Position numbers and translations under genes: made by a program. Of a stretch of DNA of 64,000 nt, positions 50,990 to 60,268 are shown one piece after another. The stretch comes from Dawidia cretensis (lineage in GTDB: Bacteria > Bacteroidota > Bacteroidia > Cytophagales > Cyclobacteriaceae), in the NCBI RefSeq assembly GCF_018598175.1, contig NZ_JAHESE010000010.1:113306-177305 (forward strand). Direction: 5' to 3'. Every line of letters starts with the position of its first letter. Position 1 is the stretch's first letter. Under the pieces are notes generated by a model, which saw only the letters and a program-made list of their open reading frames with translations, made no database searches and was not told the DNA's origin.

Positions 50990-53653
50990 GTGAAGAGACT
51001 TCCTTTGCTTATCACCATCGGCCTCGTGGTGGTTCTTGTCGGAGGGTATTACCTATACGACAGGTTTCTTGTCAAACGAACAATAACACCGTGGGCGCTG
51101 GTGCCCGAGGCTACCATCTTTGTATATGAGACCAACGACTGTGCCGACTGCGTACGCAAAATGCAGGAGACGTCGTTGTGGTCGGTCTTTCGCGAAGCGG
51201 CTTTCTATGGCAAGCCCACAGACTCGCTGCGCACACTGTTTGACTTTATCGACACCCAGCCCCGCGGCCAGCTGATCTCAGCCCACCAAACCCGCAAGGA
51301 TGACTTCGACTTTGTTTTTTACGTGCCCCTCAATCAGCTGAAGAGTAAGAATGCCATGCTCGACGCATGGGACAAGCTAACCAAAGACCACCGCGAGTTT
51401 AACGGGATACAGATACACGAGATCACCTCCAGGCAACAGACCTTCTCGTGGACGCAGATCGACGACGTCTGGATCGGTAGCTTTACGCCATTTCTCCTGG
51501 AGGATGTGATCCGCGCCTATACCGCGGGCAACAACACCCTTCGCAGTAAGATCGCTTCTCTTTACCAGATGCCCCGTTCGAACAACGACGCCGGCAATCT
51601 CTTTATCAACATCCGGAACTTTGGCGTATGGCTCAACTCCTTCGCTACGGGCAGCCCCTCCATCGTTAATCAAATCGGCCAGGCTTCCCTGCTCGACATC
51701 AAGACCGACGAGCAAAGCTTTACCCTGAACGGCTTTAGCCTCGACAGCGCCAGCCAGGGCTATATCCTGTCAGTGTTCAACAACCAGGTGCCGGTGCCGT
51801 TCAACCTCAAGAACTTTGTTTCTAACCGTTCGGTAATGGTGTCCAGCTTTGGCATCAGCGACGGCGTGCGCATGGGTGAAGCGTTGAAGATGTACGCGCA
51901 AAGCAAGAACCCGGGACTGCAAGATTCCATCAAACAGGTAAATACCGCGGCGGGACTTTCGCTCGGCCAGCTATACCAGCACCTGGGCAACGAGGTAGGC
52001 GTGTGTTTTCTCGAATCGAAAGACCGCAGCCTGTCGAAGATCGTCCTGATCGAAACCAAAGACCCCAAGCCCTGGATCTCAACGTTCAACACCATTGCCC
52101 AAAAGACCAGCATGGATACGATCTTCTTCGAGCGCTTCTCCGACTACGAGATTCGCGAGATGCCTGTACCATCTTTTCCCGAGAAGCTTTTCTGGCCACT
52201 CGTGACCGGCCTGAAGACCAGCTTCTATACCGCCGTGGGCAATACCATTATCCTGAGCGAGAATGTGGATGACCTCAAACAATTCCTGGACGACATTGAC
52301 AAGGAAGAAACGTGGGGCAAATCCGTGGCACAAAACAAATTCCTGGAAGGGACACTGCTGGAGTCCAACGTAAACCTGTATATCAATACCCCCATGGTGT
52401 GGAACATCCTGTCCGATGTGCTGCACCCGCGCTGGCAAAAGTTTGTGCAAGAAAATCGGGCCGCGCTGGAAAGCATTGGCATGGGTGCCGTACAGATGAG
52501 CCACCTTAATAATAGCTATTATACCAACATTACATGGACGTACGGCAAACCGAAAACTTCGGCAGCCGCTAAAGCTGATCGCACGGACAAAACCATCACC
52601 TCGTTCCAACAAGGCATTCACAAGATCTTTGTCGTACGAAATCACAATACCAAAGAGGAAGAAGTACTCGTGCAGGATTCTTCACGTGCACTGAGCCTCG
52701 TATCAGCCGACGGAAAGGCGCTTTGGAAGATCGACCTCGACCAGTTTATTGCCGGCGATGTAACGCAGGTGGATTTTTATAAGAACAGCAAGCTGCAATT
52801 CTTTTTTGCCACGCCGGGGCAACTGCACGTTGTCGACCGGTTGGGCAATTACGTGAAGCCGTTCCCGGTGGCGATCGGCGAAAAGGATATTGAGTTCACA
52901 TCGGTGATTGACTATGACCACAGCAAGAAGTACCGTTTCCTGGTGGCCGGCAAATCCGGCAAGTTGTGGATGTACGATAAAGACGGTAGCAACCTCGATG
53001 GCTGGAAGCCGAAGAATGTAGAGAGCAGCCTGTCTACCGCACCGCAGCACCACCGCATACGCGGTAAAGATTATATCGTCGCGATCCGGAAGGATGGTAT
53101 CGCATACCTGATGAACCGTCGGGGTGAAAACCTACACGGCTTCCCGCTTGACCTCGATGCACGCCCGGTAGGCGACTACGCGCTGGAAGTAGGCAATAGT
53201 TTAGCAACAACCTATTTTGTTATCGTATCACGCGACGGCTTCCGGATCAAGTTCGACATGGACGGCAATGTGCAGAGCCGTGAGACATTGATCAAAACGG
53301 CGGTGGACGCCCGCTTCAGCCTCGTGCGCGACCTGAGTGAAAAGTCTTACCTCGTGGTGCGCCAGGAGGCGCGTCAACTGACCGTGTTTGATGAGAACCT
53401 AAAAGAAATTGTCGGCAGCGACTTCGTTGGTAATAATCCGGCCGAGGTGCGCTTCTATAATTTCGGCGGCGGCCGGAGCTACGTCACCCTCACCGACCTG
53501 TCGCAGGATCTGTCGTTTGTGTACGACATGCAAGGCAACCTGATCACCTCCCTGCCACTGGAAAGCAGCACCCTGGTGTTGCGCCCGGCGTCGGGCGACA
53601 AACCCAAGGCCTACTACTCATTGGGACGAGGTCTCACGCTCATGCCTTTGTAG
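50990..53653 (+). CDS. Large membrane-anchored DUF3352-like protein with C-terminal beta-propeller-like region
   Basis: This is an 887-residue protein from a GTG start at 50990. Residues 5-25 form an N-terminal membrane anchor (LLITIGLVVVLVGGYYLY). Residues about 35-520 resemble DUF3352-type domains, with repeated strand-helix units (FSWTQIDDVWIGSFTP near 145, FYTAVGNTIILSENVDDL near 410). A CADC motif near residues 51-54 could be a disulfide. Residues about 540-887 form repeated beta-blades (DGKALWKIDLD, GKLWMYDKDGSNLDGW, GIAYLMNRRGENLHGFP), like a PQQ-type propeller. No enzymatic motif is seen; a periplasmic binding or scaffold role is only a guess. Its end overlaps bioA by 14 bp. Confidence 0.8.
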   Translation: MKRLPLLITIGLVVVLVGGYYLYDRFLVKRTITPWALVPEATIFVYETNDCADCVRKMQETSLWSVFREAAFYGKPTDSLRTLFDFIDTQPRGQLISAHQTRKDDFDFVFYVPLNQLKSKNAMLDAWDKLTKDHREFNGIQIHEITSRQQTFSWTQIDDVWIGSFTPFLLEDVIRAYTAGNNTLRSKIASLYQMPRSNNDAGNLFINIRNFGVWLNSFATGSPSIVNQIGQASLLDIKTDEQSFTLNGFSLDSASQGYILSVFNNQVPVPFNLKNFVSNRSVMVSSFGISDGVRMGEALKMYAQSKNPGLQDSIKQVNTAAGLSLGQLYQHLGNEVGVCFLESKDRSLSKIVLIETKDPKPWISTFNTIAQKTSMDTIFFERFSDYEIREMPVPSFPEKLFWPLVTGLKTSFYTAVGNTIILSENVDDLKQFLDDIDKEETWGKSVAQNKFLEGTLLESNVNLYINTPMVWNILSDVLHPRWQKFVQENRAALESIGMGAVQMSHLNNSYYTNITWTYGKPKTSAAAKADRTDKTITSFQQGIHKIFVVRNHNTKEEEVLVQDSSRALSLVSADGKALWKIDLDQFIAGDVTQVDFYKNSKLQFFFATPGQLHVVDRLGNYVKPFPVAIGEKDIEFTSVIDYDHSKKYRFLVAGKSGKLWMYDKDGSNLDGWKPKNVESSLSTAPQHHRIRGKDYIVAIRKDGIAYLMNRRGENLHGFPLDLDARPVGDYALEVGNSLATTYFVIVSRDGFRIKFDMDGNVQSRETLIKTAVDARFSLVRDLSEKSYLVVRQEARQLTVFDENLKEIVGSDFVGNNPAEVRFYNFGGGRSYVTLTDLSQDLSFVYDMQGNLITSLPLESSTLVLRPASGDKPKAYYSLGRGLTLMPL

Positions 53654-54959
53654 GCAGTGTCTGAATAAATTCTTCAATCGCAGTATATACTGTTTGTAGT
53701 GCTTCTTCCGTCATCACGTACGGAGGAAGCACATACAAGATATTTCCCAACGGACGGAGCAAGATGTTCCGTTCGATAAAATAGGGAAATATTTTCTTGC
53801 GCAAACTATGCTCATATCCGGTACCTTCTTCGGTACGTAACTCTATCCGCAGAATGGTACCCAACGACCGGGCTTCCAACACCGCCGGATGGTTGCCCAT
53901 CTGTGCTGCAAAAGCTTCCTGCTGGCGGCTGATGCGGTCCATGCGATACCGGCAATCAGGGTCCGTTAACAAATCAAAGCTGGCATTCGCGGCAGCGCAC
54001 GTGATGGGATTGGCCGTATAGGAATGACCGTGAAATAAGGTCTTCCGAAAATCTTCTGTTTGGAAAGCTTGTGCAATCTTGTCGGTGCAGCTGGTAACGC
54101 CGAGCGCTATCGTTCCGCCCGTGATACCTTTGGAGACAGTCACAATGTCGGGTTGATACACACAATACTCGGATGCAAACAGTTTGCCGGTGCGACCAAA
54201 ACCGGTAAAGACTTCGTCGGCAATACACAACACGTCGTGTGCCTGGGCTTCTTCGAGTAAGGCATTCAACACCGCAGGTGTATAGATGCGCATGCCGGCA
54301 GCCCCTTGTACGAGGGGCTCGTATATAAATGCCGCAACATCGCCCTGTGCGACGTACCTTCGGAATTGGTCGATTACGTCGGCTTCATTGGCTGCGGTGG
54401 GAAAGTCAATGAATACCGTCTCAAATAAATAGGATTGAAAAGGATCCGTAAAGATGCTTCGGTCACTGACCGACATGGAGCCAAAGGTGTCGCCGTGGTA
54501 TGCTCCTTGTATGGCGATTACTTTCTTCTTCTGTGTGATGCCGCGGTTATACCAGTATTGAATAGCCATTTTGATGCCCACCTCGACGGCCGTGCTGCCA
54601 TTGTCAGAAAAGAAGATGCGCGATTGACCTTGCGGCAATATCGTCAGCAGATTCTTAGCCAGTCGAATCGCTGGCGCATGCGTAAAGCCTGCAAAAATAA
54701 CATGCTCCAGCGTGGAGGCCTGCTCGGCCAGCGCGCGTGCGATATAGGGATTGGCGTGGCCGTGGATATTCACCCACCACGATGATACGGCATCGATAAT
54801 CTTGCGGCCATCAGCGGTATGTAAATATACTCCTTCGCCACCGGTGATCAGGATGGGGTCCGCGGCGCCGGTAAGCGGTGTATAGGGGTGCCAGATGACT
54901 TCTTTATCCCAGGCAAGCAGCTCGTCAGGCGTGCCAGTGTTGTTGTAGTTCTTTTGCAT
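53640..54959 (-). CDS. bioA: Adenosylmethionine-8-amino-7-oxononanoate aminotransferase
   Basis: This is a 439-residue PLP enzyme that converts KAPA to DAPA in biotin synthesis, using SAM as amino donor. Motifs are IWHPYTPLTGAADPI (BioA N-terminal signature), VSSWWVNIHGHANPY with the substrate-specific Trp/Tyr set, GAYHGDTFGSMSVSD, DEVFTGFGRTGKLFA, and the cofactor Lys in TVSKGITGGTIALG near 277. It overlaps bioD by 35 bp and is the last gene of the operon, ending within the stop region of the convergent 887-residue protein gene. Confidence 0.96.
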   Translation of the reverse strand: MQKNYNNTGTPDELLAWDKEVIWHPYTPLTGAADPILITGGEGVYLHTADGRKIIDAVSSWWVNIHGHANPYIARALAEQASTLEHVIFAGFTHAPAIRLAKNLLTILPQGQSRIFFSDNGSTAVEVGIKMAIQYWYNRGITQKKKVIAIQGAYHGDTFGSMSVSDRSIFTDPFQSYLFETVFIDFPTAANEADVIDQFRRYVAQGDVAAFIYEPLVQGAAGMRIYTPAVLNALLEEAQAHDVLCIADEVFTGFGRTGKLFASEYCVYQPDIVTVSKGITGGTIALGVTSCTDKIAQAFQTEDFRKTLFHGHSYTANPITCAAANASFDLLTDPDCRYRMDRISRQQEAFAAQMGNHPAVLEARSLGTILRIELRTEEGTGYEHSLRKKIFPYFIERNILLRPLGNILYVLPPYVMTEEALQTVYTAIEEFIQTLPTKA

Positions 54960-55536
54960 AGTCTATAATCGTCTGACGGCTCATCCGCTCTTGCCACGGC
55001 AAGCGCAGCAATACCGGCAGCCCGGTGTGAAGCTCAATGATCCGTTCACTCTCGGCGTTGGAAGGCCCGTTGAAAATAATGCCTTTGATGGGCAGGTTGC
55101 GTTTGCGAAGTGCTTCTACGGTCAGCAGCGTGTGATTAATGCTGCCCAGGTATAGGTCAGCGACCAGCACGACCTGTGCATTAAACCGCGCGACGAGATC
55201 AATCACAAAGTCGTGATCGTTCAGCGGCACGAGGCAACCACCAGCACCTTCGATGATAAGGTCACGCCTAGTAACCGGAGGCGTTAAAGTTTGCAGATCG
55301 ATGGTGATGCCGTCGATGCGTGCGGCAGCATGGGGCGAGGCCGGTGTGTGTAGCAAGTAGCCTTCGGGAAAGAATACGTGATGCTGAGGATCCAGCAACT
55401 TCGCGACAGCCTCGGTATCGCGGGGATGCCCTGCCTGTATGGGCTTCCAGTAATCGGCCTGCAAGGCTTCACAGAGAATGGTCGAAACCAACGTTTTGCC
55501 ACTGTCGGTATCAATGGCCGTAACGAAGTAATTCAT
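54925..55536 (-). CDS. bioD: Dethiobiotin synthetase
   Basis: This is a 203-residue enzyme that closes the ureido ring of DAPA with CO2 and ATP. The P-loop is VTAIDTDSGKTLVST (residues 5-19), with Asp replacing the more common Gly/Thr pattern at ...TDSGKT. YWKPIQAGHPRDTEAV near 31 and the IIEGAGGCLVPLND motif near 92 are family signatures. It is slightly shorter than average (about 220). It begins 30 bp after bioF and overlaps bioA by 35 bp, so it belongs to the operon. Confidence 0.95.
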   Translation of the reverse strand: MNYFVTAIDTDSGKTLVSTILCEALQADYWKPIQAGHPRDTEAVAKLLDPQHHVFFPEGYLLHTPASPHAAARIDGITIDLQTLTPPVTRRDLIIEGAGGCLVPLNDHDFVIDLVARFNAQVVLVADLYLGSINHTLLTVEALRKRNLPIKGIIFNGPSNAESERIIELHTGLPVLLRLPWQERMSRQTIIDYAKELQQHWHA

Positions 55537-55566
55537 ATCGCAAAACTACGCCATAATTGCAAAGGA

Positions 55567-56706
55567 TCAAGGGCCCGCCGCTGGCAACACGCGTAAACAG
55601 CGGGCCAGGAGGTCGATCTCTTCGCGCGTGTTAAATGTATGCAGGCATATCCGCATGCGCTCTGCACCCGCCGGCACAGTAGGCGACAAAATGGGACGCA
55701 CATCAAGTCCTGCAGCTTGCCACTCCCGGGCCACTTGTCGCACGTATGCGTTGCCGGGATACAATGCCGTTTGGATGGCACTGTTGTTCCCGCTGACATG
55801 CGGCAGGTCTTGCACTTGCTGCACGAAGTATCCGATCGTATCGCGCAACGCCTGTTGCAGCGGGGCGCCGTGTTCTTGCATATATGCAAAAGCACAGTCG
55901 ATTGCCGCGATGCTGTGCGGCGGCAACGCCGTGGTATAAATAAACGGCCGCGCAAAGTTCACCAGATATTCTACAACGCTATGGGTACCTACCACGCAGG
56001 CGCCGTGGATGCCCATCGCCTTGCCGAAGGTATAAATACGTACGGCAATCTTATCGTGCATGCCCAGGGCCACGGCCAGGCCACTTCCTCCCTCGCCCAT
56101 CACACCAGTACTGTGCGCTTCGTCGAGTATAATAAAAGCGCCATAACGTTCCGCCAAAGCAACCAGTGGCTCCAGCGGACAGGTATCACCATCCATCGAG
56201 TAGATAGACTCGACAACAATAAACACCTGGCCGGTCGCGCGTTGCAACCTCTCCTCCAGATCTTGCAGATCGTTGTGACGAAAGTTGTGGTGTTTTGCCA
56301 GGCTTAAACGCATGCCGTCTTTAATGCTGGCGTGCACAAGCTCGTCGCACAGGATGGTGTCACCCCGTTGCGGCATGGCCGATAATACCGATACGTTGGC
56401 TGCATAACCGGATTGAAAGATCAGTGCGGCATCGCCGAAAAAGATCCGGGCCAGTGTTGCTTCCACCGCTTCTGTATAGGGGGCATTTCCCGACAGCAAC
56501 CGCGAGCCGGTAGCGCCGTTTAGCGGTGACGGAATTTGATTAAGTTTCTGTTCGATCGCGGCAAAAAGCGCTGGCGATCGTGCCAGGCCTATATAATCGT
56601 TGGATGTAAAATCTATGGGCGCAACCGCCTGTCGCAGAGCACGCAGTAATCCTGCTTCTTCACGTACCACCAGACGGTTACGCAATACGGCGTCAAAATC
56701 CTTCAT
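55567..56706 (-). CDS. bioF: 8-amino-7-oxononanoate synthase
   Basis: This is a 379-residue PLP enzyme that condenses pimeloyl-CoA or pimeloyl-ACP with alanine. Motifs are DFTSNDYIGLARSPAL-like near 33, GATGSRLLSGNAPYTEAVE near 62, LDEAHSTGVMGEGGSGLA near 192 and the cofactor Lys in YTFGKAMGIHGACVVGT near 227. The oxoamine synthase family also contains KBL and Spt; bioA and bioD next to it settle the call. It starts 6 bp after the SDR stop. No bioB, bioC or bioH is in the window. Confidence 0.95.
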   Translation of the reverse strand: MKDFDAVLRNRLVVREEAGLLRALRQAVAPIDFTSNDYIGLARSPALFAAIEQKLNQIPSPLNGATGSRLLSGNAPYTEAVEATLARIFFGDAALIFQSGYAANVSVLSAMPQRGDTILCDELVHASIKDGMRLSLAKHHNFRHNDLQDLEERLQRATGQVFIVVESIYSMDGDTCPLEPLVALAERYGAFIILDEAHSTGVMGEGGSGLAVALGMHDKIAVRIYTFGKAMGIHGACVVGTHSVVEYLVNFARPFIYTTALPPHSIAAIDCAFAYMQEHGAPLQQALRDTIGYFVQQVQDLPHVSGNNSAIQTALYPGNAYVRQVAREWQAAGLDVRPILSPTVPAGAERMRICLHTFNTREEIDLLARCLRVLPAAGP

Positions 56707-56712
56707 TACGAA

Positions 56713-57585
56713 TTATGACTGTTTGCCTCGCGTCTTTTCCATGACGTCCCACATTTCGTCAGGTATCATTTCCAGGTGACTAAACTCGCCGCCGTTGCGC
56801 AGCCACTCACCGCCGTCAATGGTAATGACTTCGCCATTGACATAGGCAGAATAGTCGGACATGAGGTATGCGGCCAGGTTGGCCAGCTCCTGATGTTCGC
56901 CTACACGTTTCAGCGGCACGCGTTGGGCGGGGTCGAATTTCTTGACCAGCTCCCCGGGCAACAGGCGGCTCCAGGCTCCCTCGGTCGGGAACGGCCCGGG
57001 GGCGATGGCGTTGCTACGTATTTTATACTTCGCCCACTCTACCGCCAGCGATCGCGTCAGTGCCAGCACACCCGCTTTACCACAGGCAGAGGGTACGACG
57101 TAGCCCGACCCGGTCCATGCATACGTGGTAACGATATTCAGAAATACACCCGGCTGTTTATTGGCAATCCAATGTTTGCCGGCTGCCAGGGTAGTATAAT
57201 AGGTACCTTTTAAAACGATATCGACAACAATGTCAAACGCACGGTGTGAAAGGCGTTCCGTGGGGCTGATAAAATTACCGGCCGCATTGTTTAATACGCC
57301 GTCTACTTTACCAAAGGTATCGACGGTTGTTTTGAGCATCTGCTCGATCTCTTCATACTTGCGCACATCGCACCCTACCGCCAGCACCTTGCCACCAGTC
57401 TCTTGCATGAGTTCCCCGGCTGTTTTATCGAGTACTTCTTTTTTACGACTGGTGATCACAAGGTTTGCGCCCAGTGTCAGAAAATATTTGCCCATGGCCT
57501 TGCCCAGACCTGTACCGCCGCCGGTGATAATGATGGTTTTATCTTTCAGGCTGCCGGGTGCCAACATTCCTTGCATATGATCCAT
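56713..57585 (-). CDS. SDR-family enoyl/dienoyl-CoA reductase-like enzyme
   Basis: This is a 290-residue SDR. The NADPH motif is IITGGGTGLGKAMGKYF near 19; NNAAGNFISP near 98 and the extended mid-region GTYYTTLAAGKHWI are typical of 2,4-dienoyl-CoA reductases and peroxisomal trans-2-enoyl-CoA reductases. The catalytic Tyr/Lys is replaced: where classical SDRs have YxxxK the motif is SACGKAGV, as in the DECR branch, which uses a different Tyr. It is the first gene of the SDR-bioF-bioD-bioA unit (6-bp gap), so it may act on a pimelate precursor, but that is inference. Confidence 0.88.
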   Translation of the reverse strand: MDHMQGMLAPGSLKDKTIIITGGGTGLGKAMGKYFLTLGANLVITSRKKEVLDKTAGELMQETGGKVLAVGCDVRKYEEIEQMLKTTVDTFGKVDGVLNNAAGNFISPTERLSHRAFDIVVDIVLKGTYYTTLAAGKHWIANKQPGVFLNIVTTYAWTGSGYVVPSACGKAGVLALTRSLAVEWAKYKIRSNAIAPGPFPTEGAWSRLLPGELVKKFDPAQRVPLKRVGEHQELANLAAYLMSDYSAYVNGEVITIDGGEWLRNGGEFSHLEMIPDEMWDVMEKTRGKQS

Positions 57586-57624
57586 TGTTTTTAGATGATT
57601 GAAAGTAAGGAAGTTTATGAATAA

Positions 57625-57655
57625 TAAAAAAGGGCCGCGTGTACGACCCTTTTTT
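57625..57655. terminator. Intrinsic terminator between the 365-residue lipoprotein gene and the SDR gene
   Basis: Six A, a GGG / CCC-type stem with one wobble pair, and six T form a hairpin that can act on either strand. It ends the lipoprotein transcript before the SDR-bioF-bioD-bioA operon. Confidence 0.8.
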
Positions 57656-57677
57656 ACGATAAGATTCTATTCCCGGA

Positions 57678-58775
57678 TTAGTTGTTGTCGAAGTCGTTCG
57701 TGATGGCATCGATCTCATCAATAACGGGTTGCAGGGCGGTTTCAACCTTCTCCTTCGAGCCGTCAGCATACTTGAGATACGCCACGGCAGCACCGTTTTC
57801 ATCTTCAAATACTACATCCGCCAACTTTTGATCGCCGTCATAAAGCGCAAGTTTTACAAAGTCGTTCAGGTCAACTTCACCCTGGTTGTTATTAGCACCT
57901 TCGGCATTGATGGTACCCTGCAGTTTCAGGTTGCGCAACTGCACATACCCGTCGATGCTTTTTACACTTTCTTCAGACTTGGAAGCATCTTTATAGTTTA
58001 CGGTGATGCTGGTTGCCACAACTGTTTCTTGATTACGCAGCAGGGATATGCTTAACGAGTTGGAGGTATTACCCTTGGTGTCGAATGCAACCGACAGTTT
58101 GAAAGGTGTTACCGTCAGCTCGATGTCTGCCGTTAGGGGGAAGCCTTGCTCATCCCACGCTACTTCGAGGTGTATGGATAAAGCCTTGGCGTCGTCTACA
58201 TACAGGGCGGCAGTAAGCACTTCCGGCTCATAGTATGTCTCGTCCCATTCTTCGTCATACAGCGCTACTTCGCTATACGCCGTCAGCTCGAGGCGAGCGT
58301 TATTGGTAGTCGAACCTTCGGTGGGAAACTCGATCGAGATGATAGAAGCCTCATCGATCATTTCGAATTGCTGGAGGTCGCTATTCCACGCATACTTGCC
58401 TAAGTTGGCTCCGTAGTTAAACGGCTCGTCTGCGGCCGTGCGGCCGGCGGCACTGCCTTTCGTAAATACACTTCTGAAATCTTTACCTTTTTCGCGGAAG
58501 AAAGAACGCAGCTTTTTGTGATCTGCCGGTACACGACCGAACGGATCGTCGGCATTGGCCAGGTCGAAGAAGTCCTGTGTGGCCTTCAGGCCTTCAATGT
58601 CCTGCAGATCTTGCAGATCACTTTTCGCGGTGGAGTTGAACGATGCGATTTTGTTTTTGGCTTCGTCTTTTGAAACCTGGCTACCCGTGCCCCCATCGTC
58701 ATCGCTGCTACACGATGCGAGGCCAAGTATACCGGCCAATGCAAATACGGAGAGGAGTTTTTTGTTGTTGATCAT
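57678..58775 (-). CDS. Lipoprotein of unknown function
   Basis: This is a 365-residue protein from the ATG at 58775 (the open frame is longer, but only from here is there a signal peptide). The lipobox is LASC with Cys22, followed by SSDDDGG, an acidic export-signal-like stretch. The mature part has an N-terminal helical segment (SKDEAKNKIASFNSTAKSD near 33) and a long beta-rich domain (about 130-365; LRNLKLQGTINAEG, LALYDGDQKLADVVFED). I do not recognise the family. It is a single gene on the minus strand, probably surface-exposed, ending at a terminator. Confidence 0.75.
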   Translation of the reverse strand: MINNKKLLSVFALAGILGLASCSSDDDGGTGSQVSKDEAKNKIASFNSTAKSDLQDLQDIEGLKATQDFFDLANADDPFGRVPADHKKLRSFFREKGKDFRSVFTKGSAAGRTAADEPFNYGANLGKYAWNSDLQQFEMIDEASIISIEFPTEGSTTNNARLELTAYSEVALYDEEWDETYYEPEVLTAALYVDDAKALSIHLEVAWDEQGFPLTADIELTVTPFKLSVAFDTKGNTSNSLSISLLRNQETVVATSITVNYKDASKSEESVKSIDGYVQLRNLKLQGTINAEGANNNQGEVDLNDFVKLALYDGDQKLADVVFEDENGAAVAYLKYADGSKEKVETALQPVIDEIDAITNDFDNN

Positions 58776-59137
58776 ATGTATTTTGGATTGTGTTCTTTTT
58801 ACGTCGTGAAAGTGAATGGTTTTAATTTTCTTCTGTGCTATAGACACAGACATGTAACGGAACGTTGGAACGGAGGTTGCCTACATAATCATGCAGTAGC
58901 ATATAACATTTGTTCTATATGTTCAAGCAACGATGTGCGATCATCTATACTTCTTATGTGGTATAATATGCAGGCTCTACACTGTGGGTACCCGTCACGC
59001 TTGCACCCCTGACCGACAAGGCTATTATTTTACCCGTTGAACGACGTAACCCTTCTGGTAACCAGGGGTTTTGAAAAATTCCGGGGGTGCGCTTTTTTTA
59101 TTACCTTAGACCGCATTTTTTGAACACTTAAACACCT
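58776..59137. other. 362-bp intergenic region between divergent genes
   Basis: It contains the divergent promoters of the lipoprotein and OmpA-like genes. TTACCTTAG at 59101-59109 resembles a -7 box for the OmpA gene. An imperfect hairpin lies near 59048-59071 (AACCCTTCTGGT / ACCAGGGGTT). The 78-codon frame inside is not supported by family features. No tRNA was seen. Confidence 0.5.
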
Positions 59138-60085
59138 ATGAGGACTATTTTTTTATCGTTTTTACTGATCACGATCGTTTCATCCTGTGTAGTTTCTAAA
59201 AAGAAGTACGACGCGCTGCTGGCCCAGAAGATTCGGACCGAGGCCGATCTGGCCGACCGGTCAGGCCAGCTGGAGAAAGCCAACGGCACCCTTGACAGTC
59301 TCTCTGCCCAGCTTAAACAACTGAAAGATGACACGCTGCTGATCCGCGGCCAGAAACGGAGCACCGCCAGGAAGCTAGCCGAGCTCGAAAAAGAGCACGC
59401 ACAGCTTAACACGTATTACAAGAACCTGATGAACAGCAGCGGCAAACAGACCCGCGACCTGGCGCAGCAACAAGAGCAGCTGCTGGCCATCCAGCAAAAC
59501 CTGGAGAAAACCCGCGCACAGAACGACTCGCTAAGCAGAGGCCTGGCGGAACGTGAAAAGAAGGTACAAGAGCTGGAGCAAGTGCTCGCCAACAAGGATA
59601 ACCTGGTGCAACAACTGCGCACCAAGATCAGCAATGCCCTACTGAACTTTAAGGAAAACGACATCACCGTAAAAGTGAAGAACGGGCAGGTATATGTATC
59701 GCTGGCCGAGCAACTGCTGTTCGGCTCCGGCAGCATCGAGGTGGATGCCAAAGGCGTTACGGCCTTACAACAACTGGCGAAAGCTATCAAAGACCAGAAG
59801 GATATCAACATCATGGTAGAAGGCCATACCGACAATGTACCCATATCGAAGAAGTCGCAGTATATGAACGATAACTGGGACCTGAGTGTGATGCGCGCTA
59901 CTTCCATCAGTCGCATCCTGATGAAAGGCGGCGTACAGCCACGCCAGATTACCGCTGCCGGCCGTGGTGAATTTTCACCCCTGGCGGTGAATGATACCCC
60001 CGCCAATAAACAAAAGAACCGGCGTACAGAGATTATCATTACGCCCAACCTCGACGAGCTTTTTAGAATCCTGGAGAATAACTAA
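59138..60085 (+). CDS. OmpA-family lipoprotein with coiled coil
   Basis: This is a 315-residue protein. The signal peptide ends in a lipobox (TIVSSC, Cys15) with no acidic run. Residues about 20-190 form a long coiled coil (repeated KxxLEKAN, LAELEKEHAQLN, NLEKTRAQNDSL). The C-terminal OmpA-like domain (195-310) has INIMVEGHTDNVPISKKSQY and RRTEIIITPNL with the peptidoglycan-binding Asp/Arg. It probably spans the periplasm as a tether between membrane and cell wall. It is followed 12 bp later by the PLDNc peptide gene and then the MFS gene. Confidence 0.92.
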   Translation: MRTIFLSFLLITIVSSCVVSKKKYDALLAQKIRTEADLADRSGQLEKANGTLDSLSAQLKQLKDDTLLIRGQKRSTARKLAELEKEHAQLNTYYKNLMNSSGKQTRDLAQQQEQLLAIQQNLEKTRAQNDSLSRGLAEREKKVQELEQVLANKDNLVQQLRTKISNALLNFKENDITVKVKNGQVYVSLAEQLLFGSGSIEVDAKGVTALQQLAKAIKDQKDINIMVEGHTDNVPISKKSQYMNDNWDLSVMRATSISRILMKGGVQPRQITAAGRGEFSPLAVNDTPANKQKNRRTEIIITPNLDELFRILENN

Positions 60086-60097
60086 CCGCACAATACC

Positions 60098-60265
60098 ATG
60101 TACAGAATCATATCCCTGCTAATACTCGTTGTCGACGTTCTTGTCATCGTCGACATCGTACGCAGCCGCATGGCCAATGAACGCAAGATCTTATGGGTGC
60201 TCGTAGTGGTATTCCTGCCACTGGTGGGGCCCATCCTGTATTATCTCTTAGAGAAAAAGCGTTGA
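60098..60265 (+). CDS. PLDNc-domain small membrane protein
   Basis: This 55-residue protein has an ATG at 60098 and TGA at 60263-60265. It reads MYRIISLLILVVDVLVIVD at the start, a charged loop (RSRMANERK) and a second helix with LPLVGPILYYLLEKKR. Two membrane helices around a short loop, with the P-x-x-GP-x-L-Y-Y motif, match the PLD nuclease N-terminal (PLDNc) domain. Such small proteins are seen alone or before phospholipase D domains; none follows here. It starts 12 bp after the OmpA gene and ends 3 bp before the MFS start, so it is likely co-transcribed. Confidence 0.8.
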   Translation: MYRIISLLILVVDVLVIVDIVRSRMANERKILWVLVVVFLPLVGPILYYLLEKKR

Positions 60266-60268
60266 CCC

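Noticed and set aside
58776-59012. 78-codon plus-strand frame in the intergenic region before the OmpA gene
   Set aside because: Cys- and Asn-rich product without a domain; codon use is unlike neighbours, and it begins inside the divergent promoter region.
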